Of a stretch of DNA of 64,000 nt, positions 17,328 through 27,282 are shown in pieces. The notes below the pieces were generated by a model. It was not told where the DNA came from. It did not search any database and saw only the letters and a list, made by a program, of their open reading frames with translations. The first letter of the stretch is position 1; each line of letters opens with the position of its first letter. The position numbers and the translations under genes are program-made. Source of the DNA: UBA1181 sp045601045 (GTDB taxonomy: Bacteria > Bacteroidota > Bacteroidia > Bacteroidales > Paludibacteraceae); contig JAZRZA010000062.1 of assembly GCA_045601045.1 (NCBI GenBank), positions 48,326 through 112,325 on the forward strand, read 5' to 3'.

Positions 17328-18071
17328 ATGAAAGAGAACGAGATGATTTTTGGCATACGCGCCATCATCGAAGCCATCAACTCAGACAAGAAGATCGACA
17401 AGATTATGGTAAAAAATGATCTTCAGAGCGAGTTGGCCAAGGAGTTGCTAAACACCGTGAAAGGGCACCATGGCATCCAGATCCAACGCGTGCCGATCGA
17501 ACGACTCAACCGATACACGCACAAAAACCACCAAGGCGCCATCGCCTTCGTGAGCCAGACCGATTATCAGTTGGTGGCAGATCTCGTGCCTTTCCTATAC
17601 GAAGAGGGCAAGGTTCCCTTCTTTATCGTACTGGATGGTGTAACTGATGTACGCAACTTCGGCGCCATTGCCAGAACTTGCGAATGCGCGGGTGCCGACG
17701 CGATTGTCATTCCAGTCAAAGGTGGCGTGTCGGTCAACGCCGACGCGATCAAGACATCCGCAGGCGCTTTGCATACCCTTCCCGTATGCAAAGAGAGCAG
17801 TCTCACCTCGGCCTTGAAATTCATGAAGAAATGCGGCATCCGCATCATCGCCGCCAGCGAAAAGGGCACCAAACCCTATACGGAGTCTAACATGAAAGAT
17901 CCAGTCGCCATTGTGATGGGCGCGGAAGACAAGGGTGTGTCACCTGAGGTTTTGCGTATCTGCGACGAAATGGTCAGCATTCCTATCAATGGTAAAATAT
18001 CATCCCTCAACGTATCTGTCGCGGCAGGCGTCATGATCTACGAGGCAGTAAGACAGAGAGGAAACGAATAA
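17328..18071 (+). CDS. rlmB: 23S rRNA 2'-O-ribose methyltransferase (RlmB/TrmH family)
   Basis: A 247-residue SPOUT methyltransferase. The N-terminal substrate-binding domain begins FGIRAIIEAINS. The knotted catalytic domain shows LDGVTDVRNFGAIARTCECAG (motif 1, with the catalytic Arg), IVMGAEDKGVS (motif 2) and IPINGKISSLNVSVAAGV (motif 3). RlmB methylates G2251 in E. coli 23S rRNA. The exact target of this copy is inferred. It lies between rimM and the pseudouridine synthase gene with short gaps. Confidence 0.9.
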   Translation: MKENEMIFGIRAIIEAINSDKKIDKIMVKNDLQSELAKELLNTVKGHHGIQIQRVPIERLNRYTHKNHQGAIAFVSQTDYQLVADLVPFLYEEGKVPFFIVLDGVTDVRNFGAIARTCECAGADAIVIPVKGGVSVNADAIKTSAGALHTLPVCKESSLTSALKFMKKCGIRIIAASEKGTKPYTESNMKDPVAIVMGAEDKGVSPEVLRICDEMVSIPINGKISSLNVSVAAGVMIYEAVRQRGNE

Positions 18072-18082
18072 CCCCCAACACC

Positions 18083-18778
18083 ATGGAGATTCTTTACGAG
18101 GACAACCACATCATTGTCGTGAACAAGAATTGTTCAGAGATCGTTCAAGGAGACAAGACGGGCGACAAACCCCTCTCTGAAATGGTGCAGGAGTACATCA
18201 AGGAGAAGTACGCCAAACCTGGAAATGTCTTCATCGGTGTCACCCACCGACTGGACCGACCTGTCAGCGGATTGGTGGTATTCGCCAAGACATCCAAGGC
18301 GCTCAGCCGACTCAATGAGATGTTTCGCACCCATAACCTCACCAAGCGTTATTGGGCCATCGTGAAGAACATGCCGCCTAAAGAGGAGGAGTTGCTCACC
18401 AACTACCTTGTCAGAAACGAGCGCATGAACAAAACATTTGTCTATGACAAGCAAGTAAAGGAGGGCAAACTCTCCAAACTAAGTTATAAAGTGATCGCGA
18501 GGTCGGAGAACTACTACCTTTTGGAGATTGACCTGATGACAGGACGTCACCACCAAATCCGCGCGCAACTCGCCCATATTGGTTGTCCGATCAAGGGTGA
18601 TCTCAAGTATGGATTCGACCGTTCCAACAAAGATGGAGGCATCAGTCTCCACGCCCGCAATGTGAAATTCATCCACCCCGTATCCCAGAAGGAGATCGAC
18701 ATCGTCGCTCCCGTTCCAGAGGAGACATTGTGGAAGGCATTCGAGCAACTTGCAACAAACCTGGAAGAACATGCGTAA
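18083..18778 (+). CDS. RluA-family pseudouridine synthase
   Basis: A 231-residue RNA pseudouridine synthase of the RluA group. The catalytic Asp58 lies in THRLDRPVSGLVVFAKTSKA, and LMTGRHHQIRAQLAHIGCPI is the conserved second motif. No S4 domain, so it resembles the short RluA/YlyB-like or TruC-like forms. The target uridine cannot be told. The stop codon overlaps the start of the next gene (ATGCGTAA, 18771-18778). Confidence 0.88.
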   Translation: MEILYEDNHIIVVNKNCSEIVQGDKTGDKPLSEMVQEYIKEKYAKPGNVFIGVTHRLDRPVSGLVVFAKTSKALSRLNEMFRTHNLTKRYWAIVKNMPPKEEELLTNYLVRNERMNKTFVYDKQVKEGKLSKLSYKVIARSENYYLLEIDLMTGRHHQIRAQLAHIGCPIKGDLKYGFDRSNKDGGISLHARNVKFIHPVSQKEIDIVAPVPEETLWKAFEQLATNLEEHA

Positions 18779-19601
18779 AATCATCTTCATACTATCCCTA
18801 TTCATCGCTCTCTCCGCGCAAGCGGCACAGACAGAAGCAAAAACAGAGGCACAAACATCAGAGAACCGTTTGGCGATTCTCTTCGACTCGTTACGCTCCT
18901 GTGAGGTGGATAGCACCAAAGACCGATTAAGCGCCGAAATCTCACAAGAGTTGGGAGATATTTTACGAAATCCAGAATCCTTCAAAAAAGATTTCAAGCA
19001 ATTGCCCAACCTTGGGAAAGTCTATTCCGACGACAAAAAGGTAAGAATCTATACATGGTCCTATCCCTACGCGGACCGTTCCAACGGATACGGAGGTTTC
19101 ATACAAACCCAATTGAAGGAGAAAGTAGTCACGACACCTTTGATCATCCAGAAAGAGGCCTACCGTCCTAACCAACAAGGCAAAATAGCGACGAACAATT
19201 GGTATGGATCCCTTTACTACAAAGTTTTCCTTGTGAAAAACAAAAGAGAAAAATATTACATCGCCTTGGGATGGTCGGGCTATGACGCAGCCTCAGATTT
19301 TAAAATCATCGAGACCATCAACATCGACAACAAAGGCAATGCCTCTTTCGGAAAAATGGTTTTTGAAAAGAAGGGGAAGAACGATTCTCGCATTATTTTG
19401 GAATATGGTTCCGAAGCAAAAATCGCGCTCAACTACGACGCCTCCTCCAAAAGGATCATCTTCGACCACCTCTCTCCTATCGAGCCAGGGTACAAGGATC
19501 TCCGCGTCTACTACGGACCAGACTTCACTTACGACGCCTATAATCTGAAAAAAGGCATCTGGACTCTCACCGAGAACATAGACGCCAGAAATTCACGCTA
19601 A
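18771..19601 (+). CDS. Conserved secreted protein of unknown function
   Basis: 276 residues from the ATG at 18771, which overlaps the preceding stop by 8 bases. The frame opens earlier at 18750, but MRKIIFILSLFIALSAQAAQ is a proper signal peptide start. The mature part is probably periplasmic. It contains LRSCEVDSTKDRLSAEI, then a beta-rich region with RIYTWSYPYADRSNGYGGFI and YIALGWSGYDAASDFKIIE. No family name recognised. The overlap with the pseudouridine synthase gene suggests translational coupling. The DPP III gene follows after 11 bases. Confidence 0.75.
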   Translation: MRKIIFILSLFIALSAQAAQTEAKTEAQTSENRLAILFDSLRSCEVDSTKDRLSAEISQELGDILRNPESFKKDFKQLPNLGKVYSDDKKVRIYTWSYPYADRSNGYGGFIQTQLKEKVVTTPLIIQKEAYRPNQQGKIATNNWYGSLYYKVFLVKNKREKYYIALGWSGYDAASDFKIIETINIDNKGNASFGKMVFEKKGKNDSRIILEYGSEAKIALNYDASSKRIIFDHLSPIEPGYKDLRVYYGPDFTYDAYNLKKGIWTLTENIDARNSR

Positions 19602-19612
19602 TAACAATCAAC

Positions 19613-21670
19613 ATGAAATATAAAACAGCAATCATGCTTATGGCAGCAACATTGATTAGTTCTTGTTCAAACGATGGGGTGCAAACTACGAGCAACTCCA
19701 CAGCAGATAATTTCGAGTACAAGGTAGACAAATTCGCGGACCTTGAAATCCTCCGCTACCAAGTTCCAGATTTCGAAAGTTTATCCCTCAACCAGAAGAA
19801 ATTGATCTATTTCCTCTCCCAAGCAGCCTTGGAGGGAAGGGATATACTCTACGATCAAAACAATAAATACAACCTCGCCATCAGAAGAACCTTGGAGGCA
19901 GTTTACCTCAACTACGAAGGTCCACGCGACGAGAAGGAGTTTCAAGAGATGGTGGTTTACTTGAAGCGAGTTTGGTTCTCGAACGGTATCCACCACCACT
20001 ATGCGACCGATAAGTTCGAACCTACATTCAGCCAATCCTTCTTCGAGAAGGCGGTACGCAGTATTCCAGCCGAGAAGTTGCCTCTTAAACCATTCAACAA
20101 CAATGTGGAGAATCTTTTGCAGAAGATCACGCCTGTCATCTTCGACAAGAACCTCTACGCCAAAAGGGTCAATCAAGCGGAAGGAGCTGATTTGATCAAA
20201 ACCTCCGCCAACAACTACTACGAAGGAGTGACCGAAAAAGAGGTGGATGACTTTTACAATAAAATGAGGGATCCGAACGACACTACGCCTATCTCATACG
20301 GTTTGAACAGCAAGTTGATGAAGGAGAACGGAAAAATCGTAGAGAAAGTATGGAAGGTGGGTGGCATGTACTCCGACGCCATCGAGAAGATCGTGGGTTG
20401 GTTGGAGAAGGCTGCGGAAGTGGTCGAGAACGACGAGCAAAGAAGCGTCATCCACTCCCTTATTGATTTTTACGAAACGGGGGATTTGCTCACCTTCGAC
20501 GAATACAGCATCCTATGGGTGGAAGACACCGAATCGCGTATCGATTTCGTCAACGGATTCATCGAGACCTACGGCGACCCATTGGGTATGAAAGCCAGCT
20601 GGGAATCTGTCGTCAACTTCAAGAATTTGGAGGCGACCAAAAGAACCATCACCATCAGCGAGAACGCGCAATGGTTTGAAGACCACTCTCCTGTCGATCC
20701 CCGCTTTAAGAAGGATAGCGTGAACGGTGTGACCGCCAAGGTGATCACGGCGGCTATGTTGGGCGGTGATTGCCACCCAGCCACCCCAATCGGCATCAAC
20801 TTACCGAACGCCAACTGGATCCGTCAAATGCACGGTTCCAAATCAGTAACCATCGAAAACATCACATCCGCCTATGACCAAGCGGCGCAAGGCAATGGAT
20901 TCAGCGAGGAGTTTGTCTGGAACGACGAGGAGCGTGAACGCATTAAAAAATATGGATTCCAATCCGACAATCTACACACCGACCTCCACGAGTGTTTGGG
21001 ACACGGTTCCGGACAAATGTTGCCAGGCGTGAGCCAAGATACCCTCAAAGCATACGGAGCAACCATCGAAGAGGCACGCGCCGACCTGTTCGGACTCTAC
21101 TACGCAGCCGATCCGAAGATGGTGGAGTTGGGCTTATTGCCAAATATGGAAGCCTACAAGGCGGAATATTATAAATACATGATGAATGGCCTACTCACCC
21201 AACTTACCCGTATCGAATTGGGCAATAACATTGAGGAGGCGCACATGCGCAACCGTCAACTCATCGCGAAATGGGTATTCGAGCAAGGCAAGGCTGACAA
21301 AGTGGTCGAATTGAAGAAACGCGACGGCAAGACCTTCGTTGTCATCAACGATTACGAAGCGATGAGATCACTTATCGGCAAATTATTGGCGGAAATCCAA
21401 CGGATCAAATCAGAGGGAGATTTTGAAGGTGCCAAGAAATTGGTCGAAGCATATGCTGTAAAGGTGGATTTGGAGATTCACAAAGAGATCAGAGAGCGTT
21501 ATGCGGCTTTGAACATCGCGCCATACAAAGGTTTCGTCAATCCAACATACGAACCTATCATGGATAAGGAGGGCAACATCATCGACGTGAAGGTGAAATA
21601 CGAAGAGACTTTCGAACAGCAAATGCTCCGCTACGCGAAAGAATATTCTTCATTGCCGACCCTTAATTAA
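19613..21670 (+). CDS. Dipeptidyl peptidase III (M49) lipoprotein
   Basis: A 685-residue zinc peptidase that releases dipeptides from peptide N-termini. It bears the M49 zinc motif in the HECLGH form at residues 459-464, known from the Bacteroides enzyme, and the second motif EEARADLFGLYY. A lipobox (LISSC) shows export and lipid anchoring, so it probably works in the periplasm or at the outer membrane on imported peptides. Start MKYKTAIMLM fits a lipoprotein signal. It is the last gene of the rimM run. Confidence 0.92.
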   Translation: MKYKTAIMLMAATLISSCSNDGVQTTSNSTADNFEYKVDKFADLEILRYQVPDFESLSLNQKKLIYFLSQAALEGRDILYDQNNKYNLAIRRTLEAVYLNYEGPRDEKEFQEMVVYLKRVWFSNGIHHHYATDKFEPTFSQSFFEKAVRSIPAEKLPLKPFNNNVENLLQKITPVIFDKNLYAKRVNQAEGADLIKTSANNYYEGVTEKEVDDFYNKMRDPNDTTPISYGLNSKLMKENGKIVEKVWKVGGMYSDAIEKIVGWLEKAAEVVENDEQRSVIHSLIDFYETGDLLTFDEYSILWVEDTESRIDFVNGFIETYGDPLGMKASWESVVNFKNLEATKRTITISENAQWFEDHSPVDPRFKKDSVNGVTAKVITAAMLGGDCHPATPIGINLPNANWIRQMHGSKSVTIENITSAYDQAAQGNGFSEEFVWNDEERERIKKYGFQSDNLHTDLHECLGHGSGQMLPGVSQDTLKAYGATIEEARADLFGLYYAADPKMVELGLLPNMEAYKAEYYKYMMNGLLTQLTRIELGNNIEEAHMRNRQLIAKWVFEQGKADKVVELKKRDGKTFVVINDYEAMRSLIGKLLAEIQRIKSEGDFEGAKKLVEAYAVKVDLEIHKEIRERYAALNIAPYKGFVNPTYEPIMDKEGNIIDVKVKYEETFEQQMLRYAKEYSSLPTLN

Positions 21671-21755
21671 GGAGAAGTATAATTTTCCATTGCGGAAATT
21701 ATCAACACACCCTAAAAAATTCAAGGTTTATCGTAGAATATTTCATAATAAATAC

Positions 21756-21763
21756 TATTTTTG
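21756..21763 (+). promoter_or_regulatory. -7 box of the tonB gene
   Basis: TATTTTTG at 21756-21763 matches TAnnTTTG, 52 bases before the ATG at 21816. No clear -33 TTG. Confidence 0.4.
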
Positions 21764-21815
21764 CAATCAGTATCGACTATAACAAGAATAAATAATAATA
21801 AAAAAACAATAAATC

Positions 21816-22529
21816 ATGAGAATCAAGAAGACAGCGGAAGCAGACTTGAACAACAAACGAACGTTGTTCACGTTAATCGGTCTCGTTCTAGCATTCGGAT
21901 TCGCTTATATCTGTTTCGAATGGTCAGATAGCAAAGTGGAGAAGATTAACGACAATGAGATGGTACCAAATGGTCCAGATGATACTGACATCATCGATCA
22001 GACCACGCAAGATGAGGAGCCAGAACCAGAACCAGAGCAACCAAAGGAGGAACTCATCGAGCAATTGGACGACGCCATCAATGTGGTGGCTGACAACAAG
22101 GTGACAACTGGTGATATCAAGAGTTCAGATAGTAACTTGAATGACACCATCGCGCCTCCACCACCACCAGCAGCATCTTCTGACGATGACGAAGAGGACG
22201 AGGAGAAGATCATCTACACCAAGGTAGAGAAGAAAGCCGAGTTCCCTGGCGGTAAGGCAGAACTTACCAAATATTTGAAGAAGAACTTGAGTTATCCTCA
22301 AATCGCGATCGACAACAACATCCAAGGAAACGTAGTGGTGAAGTTCGTCGTTTCAAGAACTGGAGATATCAAGGACGTAAAGGTAACTCGTGGTGTGGAT
22401 CCAAGTTTGGACGAAGAGGCTATCCGCGTGGTAAAATCAATGCCGAAGTGGACCCCTGCTGAGCAACGTAACAAACCATGTAACTCATACTTTACATTGC
22501 CAGTAAACTTCAAATTGAAAGAGAACTAA
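21816..22529 (+). CDS. tonB: TonB energy-transducing protein
   Basis: A 237-residue TonB. The N-terminal membrane anchor is near residues 17-36 (FTLIGLVLAFGFAYICFEW). A Pro/Glu/Gln-rich periplasmic span follows (EPEPEPEQPKEELIE, APPPPPAASS), then the C-terminal TonB domain (about 145-237) with AEFPGGKAELTKYLKKNLSYP and FVVSRTGDIKDVKV, ending in PVNFKL. It couples proton motive force to outer-membrane transporters. No exbBD genes are adjacent; there is a promoter and a terminator of its own. Confidence 0.9.
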   Translation: MRIKKTAEADLNNKRTLFTLIGLVLAFGFAYICFEWSDSKVEKINDNEMVPNGPDDTDIIDQTTQDEEPEPEPEQPKEELIEQLDDAINVVADNKVTTGDIKSSDSNLNDTIAPPPPPAASSDDDEEDEEKIIYTKVEKKAEFPGGKAELTKYLKKNLSYPQIAIDNNIQGNVVVKFVVSRTGDIKDVKVTRGVDPSLDEEAIRVVKSMPKWTPAEQRNKPCNSYFTLPVNFKLKEN

Positions 22530-22547
22530 TCGTTCTAAATACAATAT

Positions 22548-22580
22548 GAAAAGGAGGAAGTTAATTCCTCCTTTTTTTTT
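22548..22580 (+). terminator. Terminator of tonB
   Basis: Stem AAAGGAGGAA / TTCCTCCTTT followed by a run of T residues. Confidence 0.9.
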
Positions 22581-22694
22581 TGCATAAAAATTCCTTTTTC
22601 GAAAAAACAATACGTTCTAGAAGCACTAGGTATGTAAAAAAAACTTAAATTCGCGAAAGAATAAAATAACATAAAAACACAAATATTTTTACAA

Positions 22695-24089
22695 ATGGAA
22701 TTATTAATGATTGCTGTGTTCGTAGCAGGATACGCAGGTATCGTGATGGAACACCCATTGAAAGTGAACAAGGCCGCAACCGCTTTGTTACTATGCGCGG
22801 TACTATGGACCATTTACATTTTACACGCAGAGGATATTATCGCAACCGCTCCTGGGTTCTTGGAGCATTTCAAAGTAGAAAGTGCTTCCGCTTTGGGTAA
22901 CATTCATGATAAGGTTGTGAAGTACGTCACAGAAGTCCAAATCATCGAAGGTTTGGGAGATGTAGCCTCTACCCTCTTCTTTTTGATGGGTGCTATGACC
23001 ATTGTCGAGTTGATCGACGCTCATCGAGGCTTCGCAATCATCACAGACAAGATCGCCACCAACAACAAAAAGAAGTTGTTGTGGTTACTATCAATCATCA
23101 CCTTCTTCATGTCTGCCGTTTTGGACAATTTGACTACCACTATCGTAATGGTAATGTTGCTCCGCAAATTGGTGGCTGACAAAGCAGAACGTTGGAAATA
23201 CGCTGGTTTGATCGTTATTGCGGCCAATGCGGGTGGAGCCTTCTCTCCTATCGGAGACGTGACTACCATCATGCTATGGGTAAAGGGTAACATCACCTCT
23301 GGTTCGGTAATCACCAACCTATTCATCCCTTCGTTATTGGCTATGGTTGTTCCATTGGCTATCGCTAGCTTAAGTTTCAAAGGCGAGTTGGTGTCACCTA
23401 AATCATCGTCCAATGCAGAAGGCACCAATTACATCACAGATAAAGAGCAGAAGACCATCTTCTTCATGGGTATCGGATCTTTGGTATTCGTTCCTTTCTT
23501 CAAGATGATGACTCACCTTCCTCCATTTATCGGTGTATTGCTTGGTTTGAGCATCTTGTGGATTTACACAGAGTTGCTTTATCACAAGAAAAAATCCATT
23601 CCAGAGAACGAGAAAGCAAGAATCTCTTCCGTATTGAAGCGCGTAGACTTCACTACCATTCTCTTCTTCCTTGGAATTTTGATGGCTGTAAATGCGTTGC
23701 AATGCGCTGGCATTCTCAGCGAATTGGCACAATACTTGGATCAAACCATCGGAAACCCATTCTTGATCGATTTCATCATCGGTCTTCTCTCTTCCATCGT
23801 GGACAATGTACCATTGGTAGCAGGTTCTATGGGTATGTACGAGATCGCGGAGACGGGTATGATGGCGACAGACGGTATGTTCTGGACCTTCCTTGCATAC
23901 TGTGCGGGTGTCGGAGGTTCCGTACTTATCGTAGGTTCTGCGGCAGGAGTTATCGTGATGGGATTGGAGAAAGTAGACTTCATCTGGTATTTGAAGAACA
24001 TCTCTCTCTTGGCCTTCATCGGATACCTTTCAGGAGCAGCCTTCTACTATTTGCAAGAAGAGATTATCCTACCGTTGTTGGGCTTCTAA
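22695..24089 (+). CDS. nhaD: Na+/H+ antiporter NhaD
   Basis: A 464-residue inner-membrane antiporter of the NhaD/ArsB ion-transporter superfamily, exchanging sodium for protons. Typical NhaD stretches are FFLMGAMTIVELIDAHRGF, SAVLDNLTTTIVMVMLLR, NAGGAFSPIGDVTTIMLW and IVDNVPLVAGSMGMY, with the repeated D-N-x-x-T/V motifs that carry ions. About 11-13 hydrophobic segments. The start follows a -7-like TAAATTCG at 22646-22653. A very strong palindromic terminator ends the gene. Confidence 0.92.
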   Translation: MELLMIAVFVAGYAGIVMEHPLKVNKAATALLLCAVLWTIYILHAEDIIATAPGFLEHFKVESASALGNIHDKVVKYVTEVQIIEGLGDVASTLFFLMGAMTIVELIDAHRGFAIITDKIATNNKKKLLWLLSIITFFMSAVLDNLTTTIVMVMLLRKLVADKAERWKYAGLIVIAANAGGAFSPIGDVTTIMLWVKGNITSGSVITNLFIPSLLAMVVPLAIASLSFKGELVSPKSSSNAEGTNYITDKEQKTIFFMGIGSLVFVPFFKMMTHLPPFIGVLLGLSILWIYTELLYHKKKSIPENEKARISSVLKRVDFTTILFFLGILMAVNALQCAGILSELAQYLDQTIGNPFLIDFIIGLLSSIVDNVPLVAGSMGMYEIAETGMMATDGMFWTFLAYCAGVGGSVLIVGSAAGVIVMGLEKVDFIWYLKNISLLAFIGYLSGAAFYYLQEEIILPLLGF

Positions 24090-24103
24090 TCAACAATAGA
24101 AAT

Positions 24104-24148
24104 AAAAGAGCGGAGGGTGTATCGATCGATACACCCTCCGCTCTTTTT
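24104..24148. terminator. Perfect palindromic terminator between nhaD and tex
   Basis: A 44-base perfect inverted repeat with no loop bases (arms of 22 bp, centre ATCGATCGAT), flanked by A and T runs. It serves both convergent genes. Confidence 0.9.
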
Positions 24149-24184
24149 ATTACGGTTGAAGAGATGCGGCACACCACGTCACTG

Positions 24185-26302
24185 CTATATCACCATTGAC
24201 AACTGAATACGCTTTCTTGCCAAATCCACATCAATCACCTTCACCTCCACATGCTGGTGAAGCGATACCACATCCGCGGGATTGCTCACAAAATGGTCCG
24301 CCATCTGAGAGATATGGACCAAACCATTCTCCTTCACACCTATATCCACAAAAGCGCCGAAATTGGTCACATTGGTGACAATACCCGGATAGACTTGGCC
24401 AATCTTCACATCCTCAATCACATGGATGGTTGGATCAAACTCAAAGACCTTAATCGCCTTTCTTCTATCCAATCCAGGCTTATCCAACTCCTCCATGATA
24501 TCGTTCAAAGTAGGCAAACCTACCGTTGCCGTCACAAAATCATTCAGATTCAACTGCCGCTTCAAATCCTTCTTCTGGATCAAATCCTCCACACTGCATC
24601 GGAGTGATTTCGCCATTGCCTCCACCACTCCGTAACTTTCAGGATGGACAGCGGTATTGTCCAACGGATTTTTAGCGTCTGGGATGCGTAGGAAGCCGGC
24701 ACACTGCTCATAAGCCTTCGCCCCTAGGCGAGGTACATCCAAAAGCTGCTTGCGCGAAGTAAAGGCACCATTCGCCGCACGGTAATCGACAATGTTCTGT
24801 GCCAACTGAGGTCCCAAACCTGAGATATAATTCAACAAATGCTTGCTGGCCGTATTGAGATTCACACCTACCAAGTTCACGCTATTGACCACCGTTTGAT
24901 CCAAAGAACGCTTCAACTTAGTTTGGTCCACATCATGCTGATATTGGCCCACGCCAATCGATTTCGCGTCTATCTTCACCAACTCCGCCAATGGATCCAT
25001 CAATCGGCGACCAATGGAAACCGCTCCACGCACCGTCACATCATAATTGGGGAACTCCTCTCGTGCCACCGCAGAGGCGGAATAGATAGATGCGCCACTT
25101 TCACTCACGACAAAGACCTGTACCTTTCGGTCGAAACGGATGCTTTGGATAAATTGTTCCGTCTCACGTCCCGCCGTGCCATTACCAATGGATATCGCCT
25201 CAATATTGTAAGCCTCCACCAACTTCGAAACCTTAGCCATCGCCTGTGACCGCTCGTTTTGAGGTGGATGGGGATAGATGGTCTCATTGTGCAACAAATT
25301 ACCCTGCGCATCCAGACAGACCACTTTACATCCGGTGCGATAACCAGGATCGATCGCCAAGACACGTTTCTCGCCCAATGGAGGCGCCAAGAGTAACTGT
25401 CTCAAATTCTCCGAAAAGACCTTGATGGCCTCATCATCCGCCTTTTCCTTCATAGAGGCGGACACCTCCGTCTCAATAGAGGGTTTTATCAATCTTTTAT
25501 AACTGTCCGAAATAGCCAATTTCACCTGTTCAGAGGCAGCGGTCACCCCCTTGACAAAGAGAGGTTCCAACTTCTCGACCGCCACATCGGCGTCAGGCGA
25601 AATATCAACACGCAAGAAACCTTCAGACTCACCACGACGCATCGCCAATAAACGGTGCGAAGAGCAGCGCTTAATCGGCTCTTTCATATCAAAGTAGTCG
25701 CGGAATTTCTCCGCCTCCTGTTCCTTTCCCTTCACCACTTTCGACTGGATGACAGCCTCATGAGAGAAGAGTCGACGTATTCTGCCACGCGCGGATTCGC
25801 TCTCGCTCACCCACTCCGCAATGATGTCGCGGGCACCTTGCAACGCATCCTCCACACCCTTCACATCTCCCTTTACAAAAGGGAGGGCTTTGCGCTCCAC
25901 ATCATTGTTTAACTGACACATCAGGATCTTCGCCAGTGGCTCCAAACCCCTCTCCCTGGCCACTTCGGCACGGGTACGTCTCTTCGGTTTGAAAGGCAAA
26001 TAGATATCCTCCACTTCGGTAAGTGTCATGCATCCTTCGATGCGCTTTTTGAGTTCAGGCGTTAGTTTGCCCTGCTCCTCGATGCTCTTCAGGACACTCT
26101 CCTTGCGTTTTTCCAACTCCGTGAGCTTCTCAAACTGGAGCTGGATCTCCTGTATATCGACCTCGGAGAGACCACCAGTCATCTCTTTACGATAACGGCT
26201 GATAAAGGGAACTGTGGCCCCATCCGACAATAGTTTCAACGTATTCGCCACCTGTTTTTGCTGGATATTCAGGCGTTGGGCGATGATAGAATCAAATTGC
26301 AT
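24185..26302 (-). CDS. tex: Tex-family RNA-binding transcription accessory protein
   Basis: 705 residues from the ATG at 26302 (MQFDSIIAQRLNIQQKQV). The N-terminal helical domain contains TVPFISRYRKEMTGGL. The YqgF/RNase H-like domain has VLAIDPGYRTGCKVVCLD and IGNGTAGRETE. A helix-hairpin-helix part (NLVGVNLNTASKHLLNYISG) and a C-terminal S1 domain (GQVYPGIVTNVTNFGAFVDI) follow. Tex binds nucleic acid and is thought to act during transcription, as Spt6 does in eukaryotes. Single gene on the minus strand. Confidence 0.93.
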   Translation of the reverse strand: MQFDSIIAQRLNIQQKQVANTLKLLSDGATVPFISRYRKEMTGGLSEVDIQEIQLQFEKLTELEKRKESVLKSIEEQGKLTPELKKRIEGCMTLTEVEDIYLPFKPKRRTRAEVARERGLEPLAKILMCQLNNDVERKALPFVKGDVKGVEDALQGARDIIAEWVSESESARGRIRRLFSHEAVIQSKVVKGKEQEAEKFRDYFDMKEPIKRCSSHRLLAMRRGESEGFLRVDISPDADVAVEKLEPLFVKGVTAASEQVKLAISDSYKRLIKPSIETEVSASMKEKADDEAIKVFSENLRQLLLAPPLGEKRVLAIDPGYRTGCKVVCLDAQGNLLHNETIYPHPPQNERSQAMAKVSKLVEAYNIEAISIGNGTAGRETEQFIQSIRFDRKVQVFVVSESGASIYSASAVAREEFPNYDVTVRGAVSIGRRLMDPLAELVKIDAKSIGVGQYQHDVDQTKLKRSLDQTVVNSVNLVGVNLNTASKHLLNYISGLGPQLAQNIVDYRAANGAFTSRKQLLDVPRLGAKAYEQCAGFLRIPDAKNPLDNTAVHPESYGVVEAMAKSLRCSVEDLIQKKDLKRQLNLNDFVTATVGLPTLNDIMEELDKPGLDRRKAIKVFEFDPTIHVIEDVKIGQVYPGIVTNVTNFGAFVDIGVKENGLVHISQMADHFVSNPADVVSLHQHVEVKVIDVDLARKRIQLSMVI

Positions 26303-26371
26303 ATTATCATGAATTATTTCATACAAATATAGAACAAAAGGGGCGGAAATTAAGGTGGGAAATACGGATGA

Positions 26372-27220
26372 TCAACACCTCAAGAATCGTTTGATATCAT
26401 CCATCTTAGCTTTGGCGGCATCTCTTCCCATTTGGTAGACATGACGCATCTTTTTTTCGTCCTGTTCGATTCGTCCGATCGGCAACTCGTCATCCGGGTA
26501 AATCAGCAACGTATTTCCTAAACGCTCCTGCTCGGCGATGTAATCCAACTGACGGTTGTACATAAGATGTCTATTGGCCAACGCATCCGCAATAACAGGC
26601 AAATTACGCAACAACATACGAAACAAAGGCATGATCTTGGGTGCGCTCTTTTTAAATCCCTGTGGTTGCGTCAAGACCACAATGTTTCTGTCATACCCCA
26701 ATTTCTGAAAATATTCCAACGGAATAGAGTCTGACATGCCCCCATCCAACAATCTCCTCCCCTCCAAAGTGACAGGGTTGGAGACCATCGGTAAAGAAGC
26801 GGAGGCTCGAACCCACTCTATGGTATCATGATCAATCACAGGGAGCGGATGGTAAACCGCTTCGCCCGTATCGGCATCGGTAGCCACAACATGAAACTCC
26901 ATCGGGTTTTTCTCATAGGTCTCAAAATCAACAACGTCCAATTCAAAAGGCATCACATGGTAACTGAAATCGGCACCTACCCAATCTCCGGTCTTCAACA
27001 AGGATCGGAGACCCATAAAGCGGGGGTCATCCTTAAAATCCACGTTGTAACGAAGTGCGCGGCCAATCTGTTTCGATTTGTAATTACAACCGAAACTCGC
27101 CCCCGCGGAGACACCCACGGCACCATCGAATTCAATGCCGTTCTCCATCATTTCATCCAATACGCCCGCGGTAAACAGAGCTCTCATGCCACCACCTTCC
27201 AATACCAGACCTCTCTTCAT
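26372..27220 (-). CDS. Patatin-like phospholipase
   Basis: A 282-residue hydrolase with the patatin dyad: GXSXG in AVGVSAGAS (Ser38) and Asp159 in RLLDGGMSDSIP. The oxyanion loop LEGGGMRALF is at the very N-terminus. It is the YjjU-like short form without a membrane anchor, probably cytoplasmic, cleaving acyl chains from phospholipids. Divergent from the methyltransferase gene, 62 bases away. Confidence 0.88.
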   Translation of the reverse strand: MKRGLVLEGGGMRALFTAGVLDEMMENGIEFDGAVGVSAGASFGCNYKSKQIGRALRYNVDFKDDPRFMGLRSLLKTGDWVGADFSYHVMPFELDVVDFETYEKNPMEFHVVATDADTGEAVYHPLPVIDHDTIEWVRASASLPMVSNPVTLEGRRLLDGGMSDSIPLEYFQKLGYDRNIVVLTQPQGFKKSAPKIMPLFRMLLRNLPVIADALANRHLMYNRQLDYIAEQERLGNTLLIYPDDELPIGRIEQDEKKMRHVYQMGRDAAKAKMDDIKRFLRC

Positions 27221-27260
27221 ATCTTGCTATTATTTATCCACAAATTTAGTAAAATTTCAT

Positions 27261-27268
27261 TACTTTTG
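27261..27268 (+). promoter_or_regulatory. -7 box of the methyltransferase gene
   Basis: TACTTTTG matches TAnnTTTG 15 bases before the first ATG at 27283. Read with GAAAGG as a weak ribosome site between box and ATG, the transcript would have a very short leader. Confidence 0.4.
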
Positions 27269-27282
27269 TAAGAAAGGATACG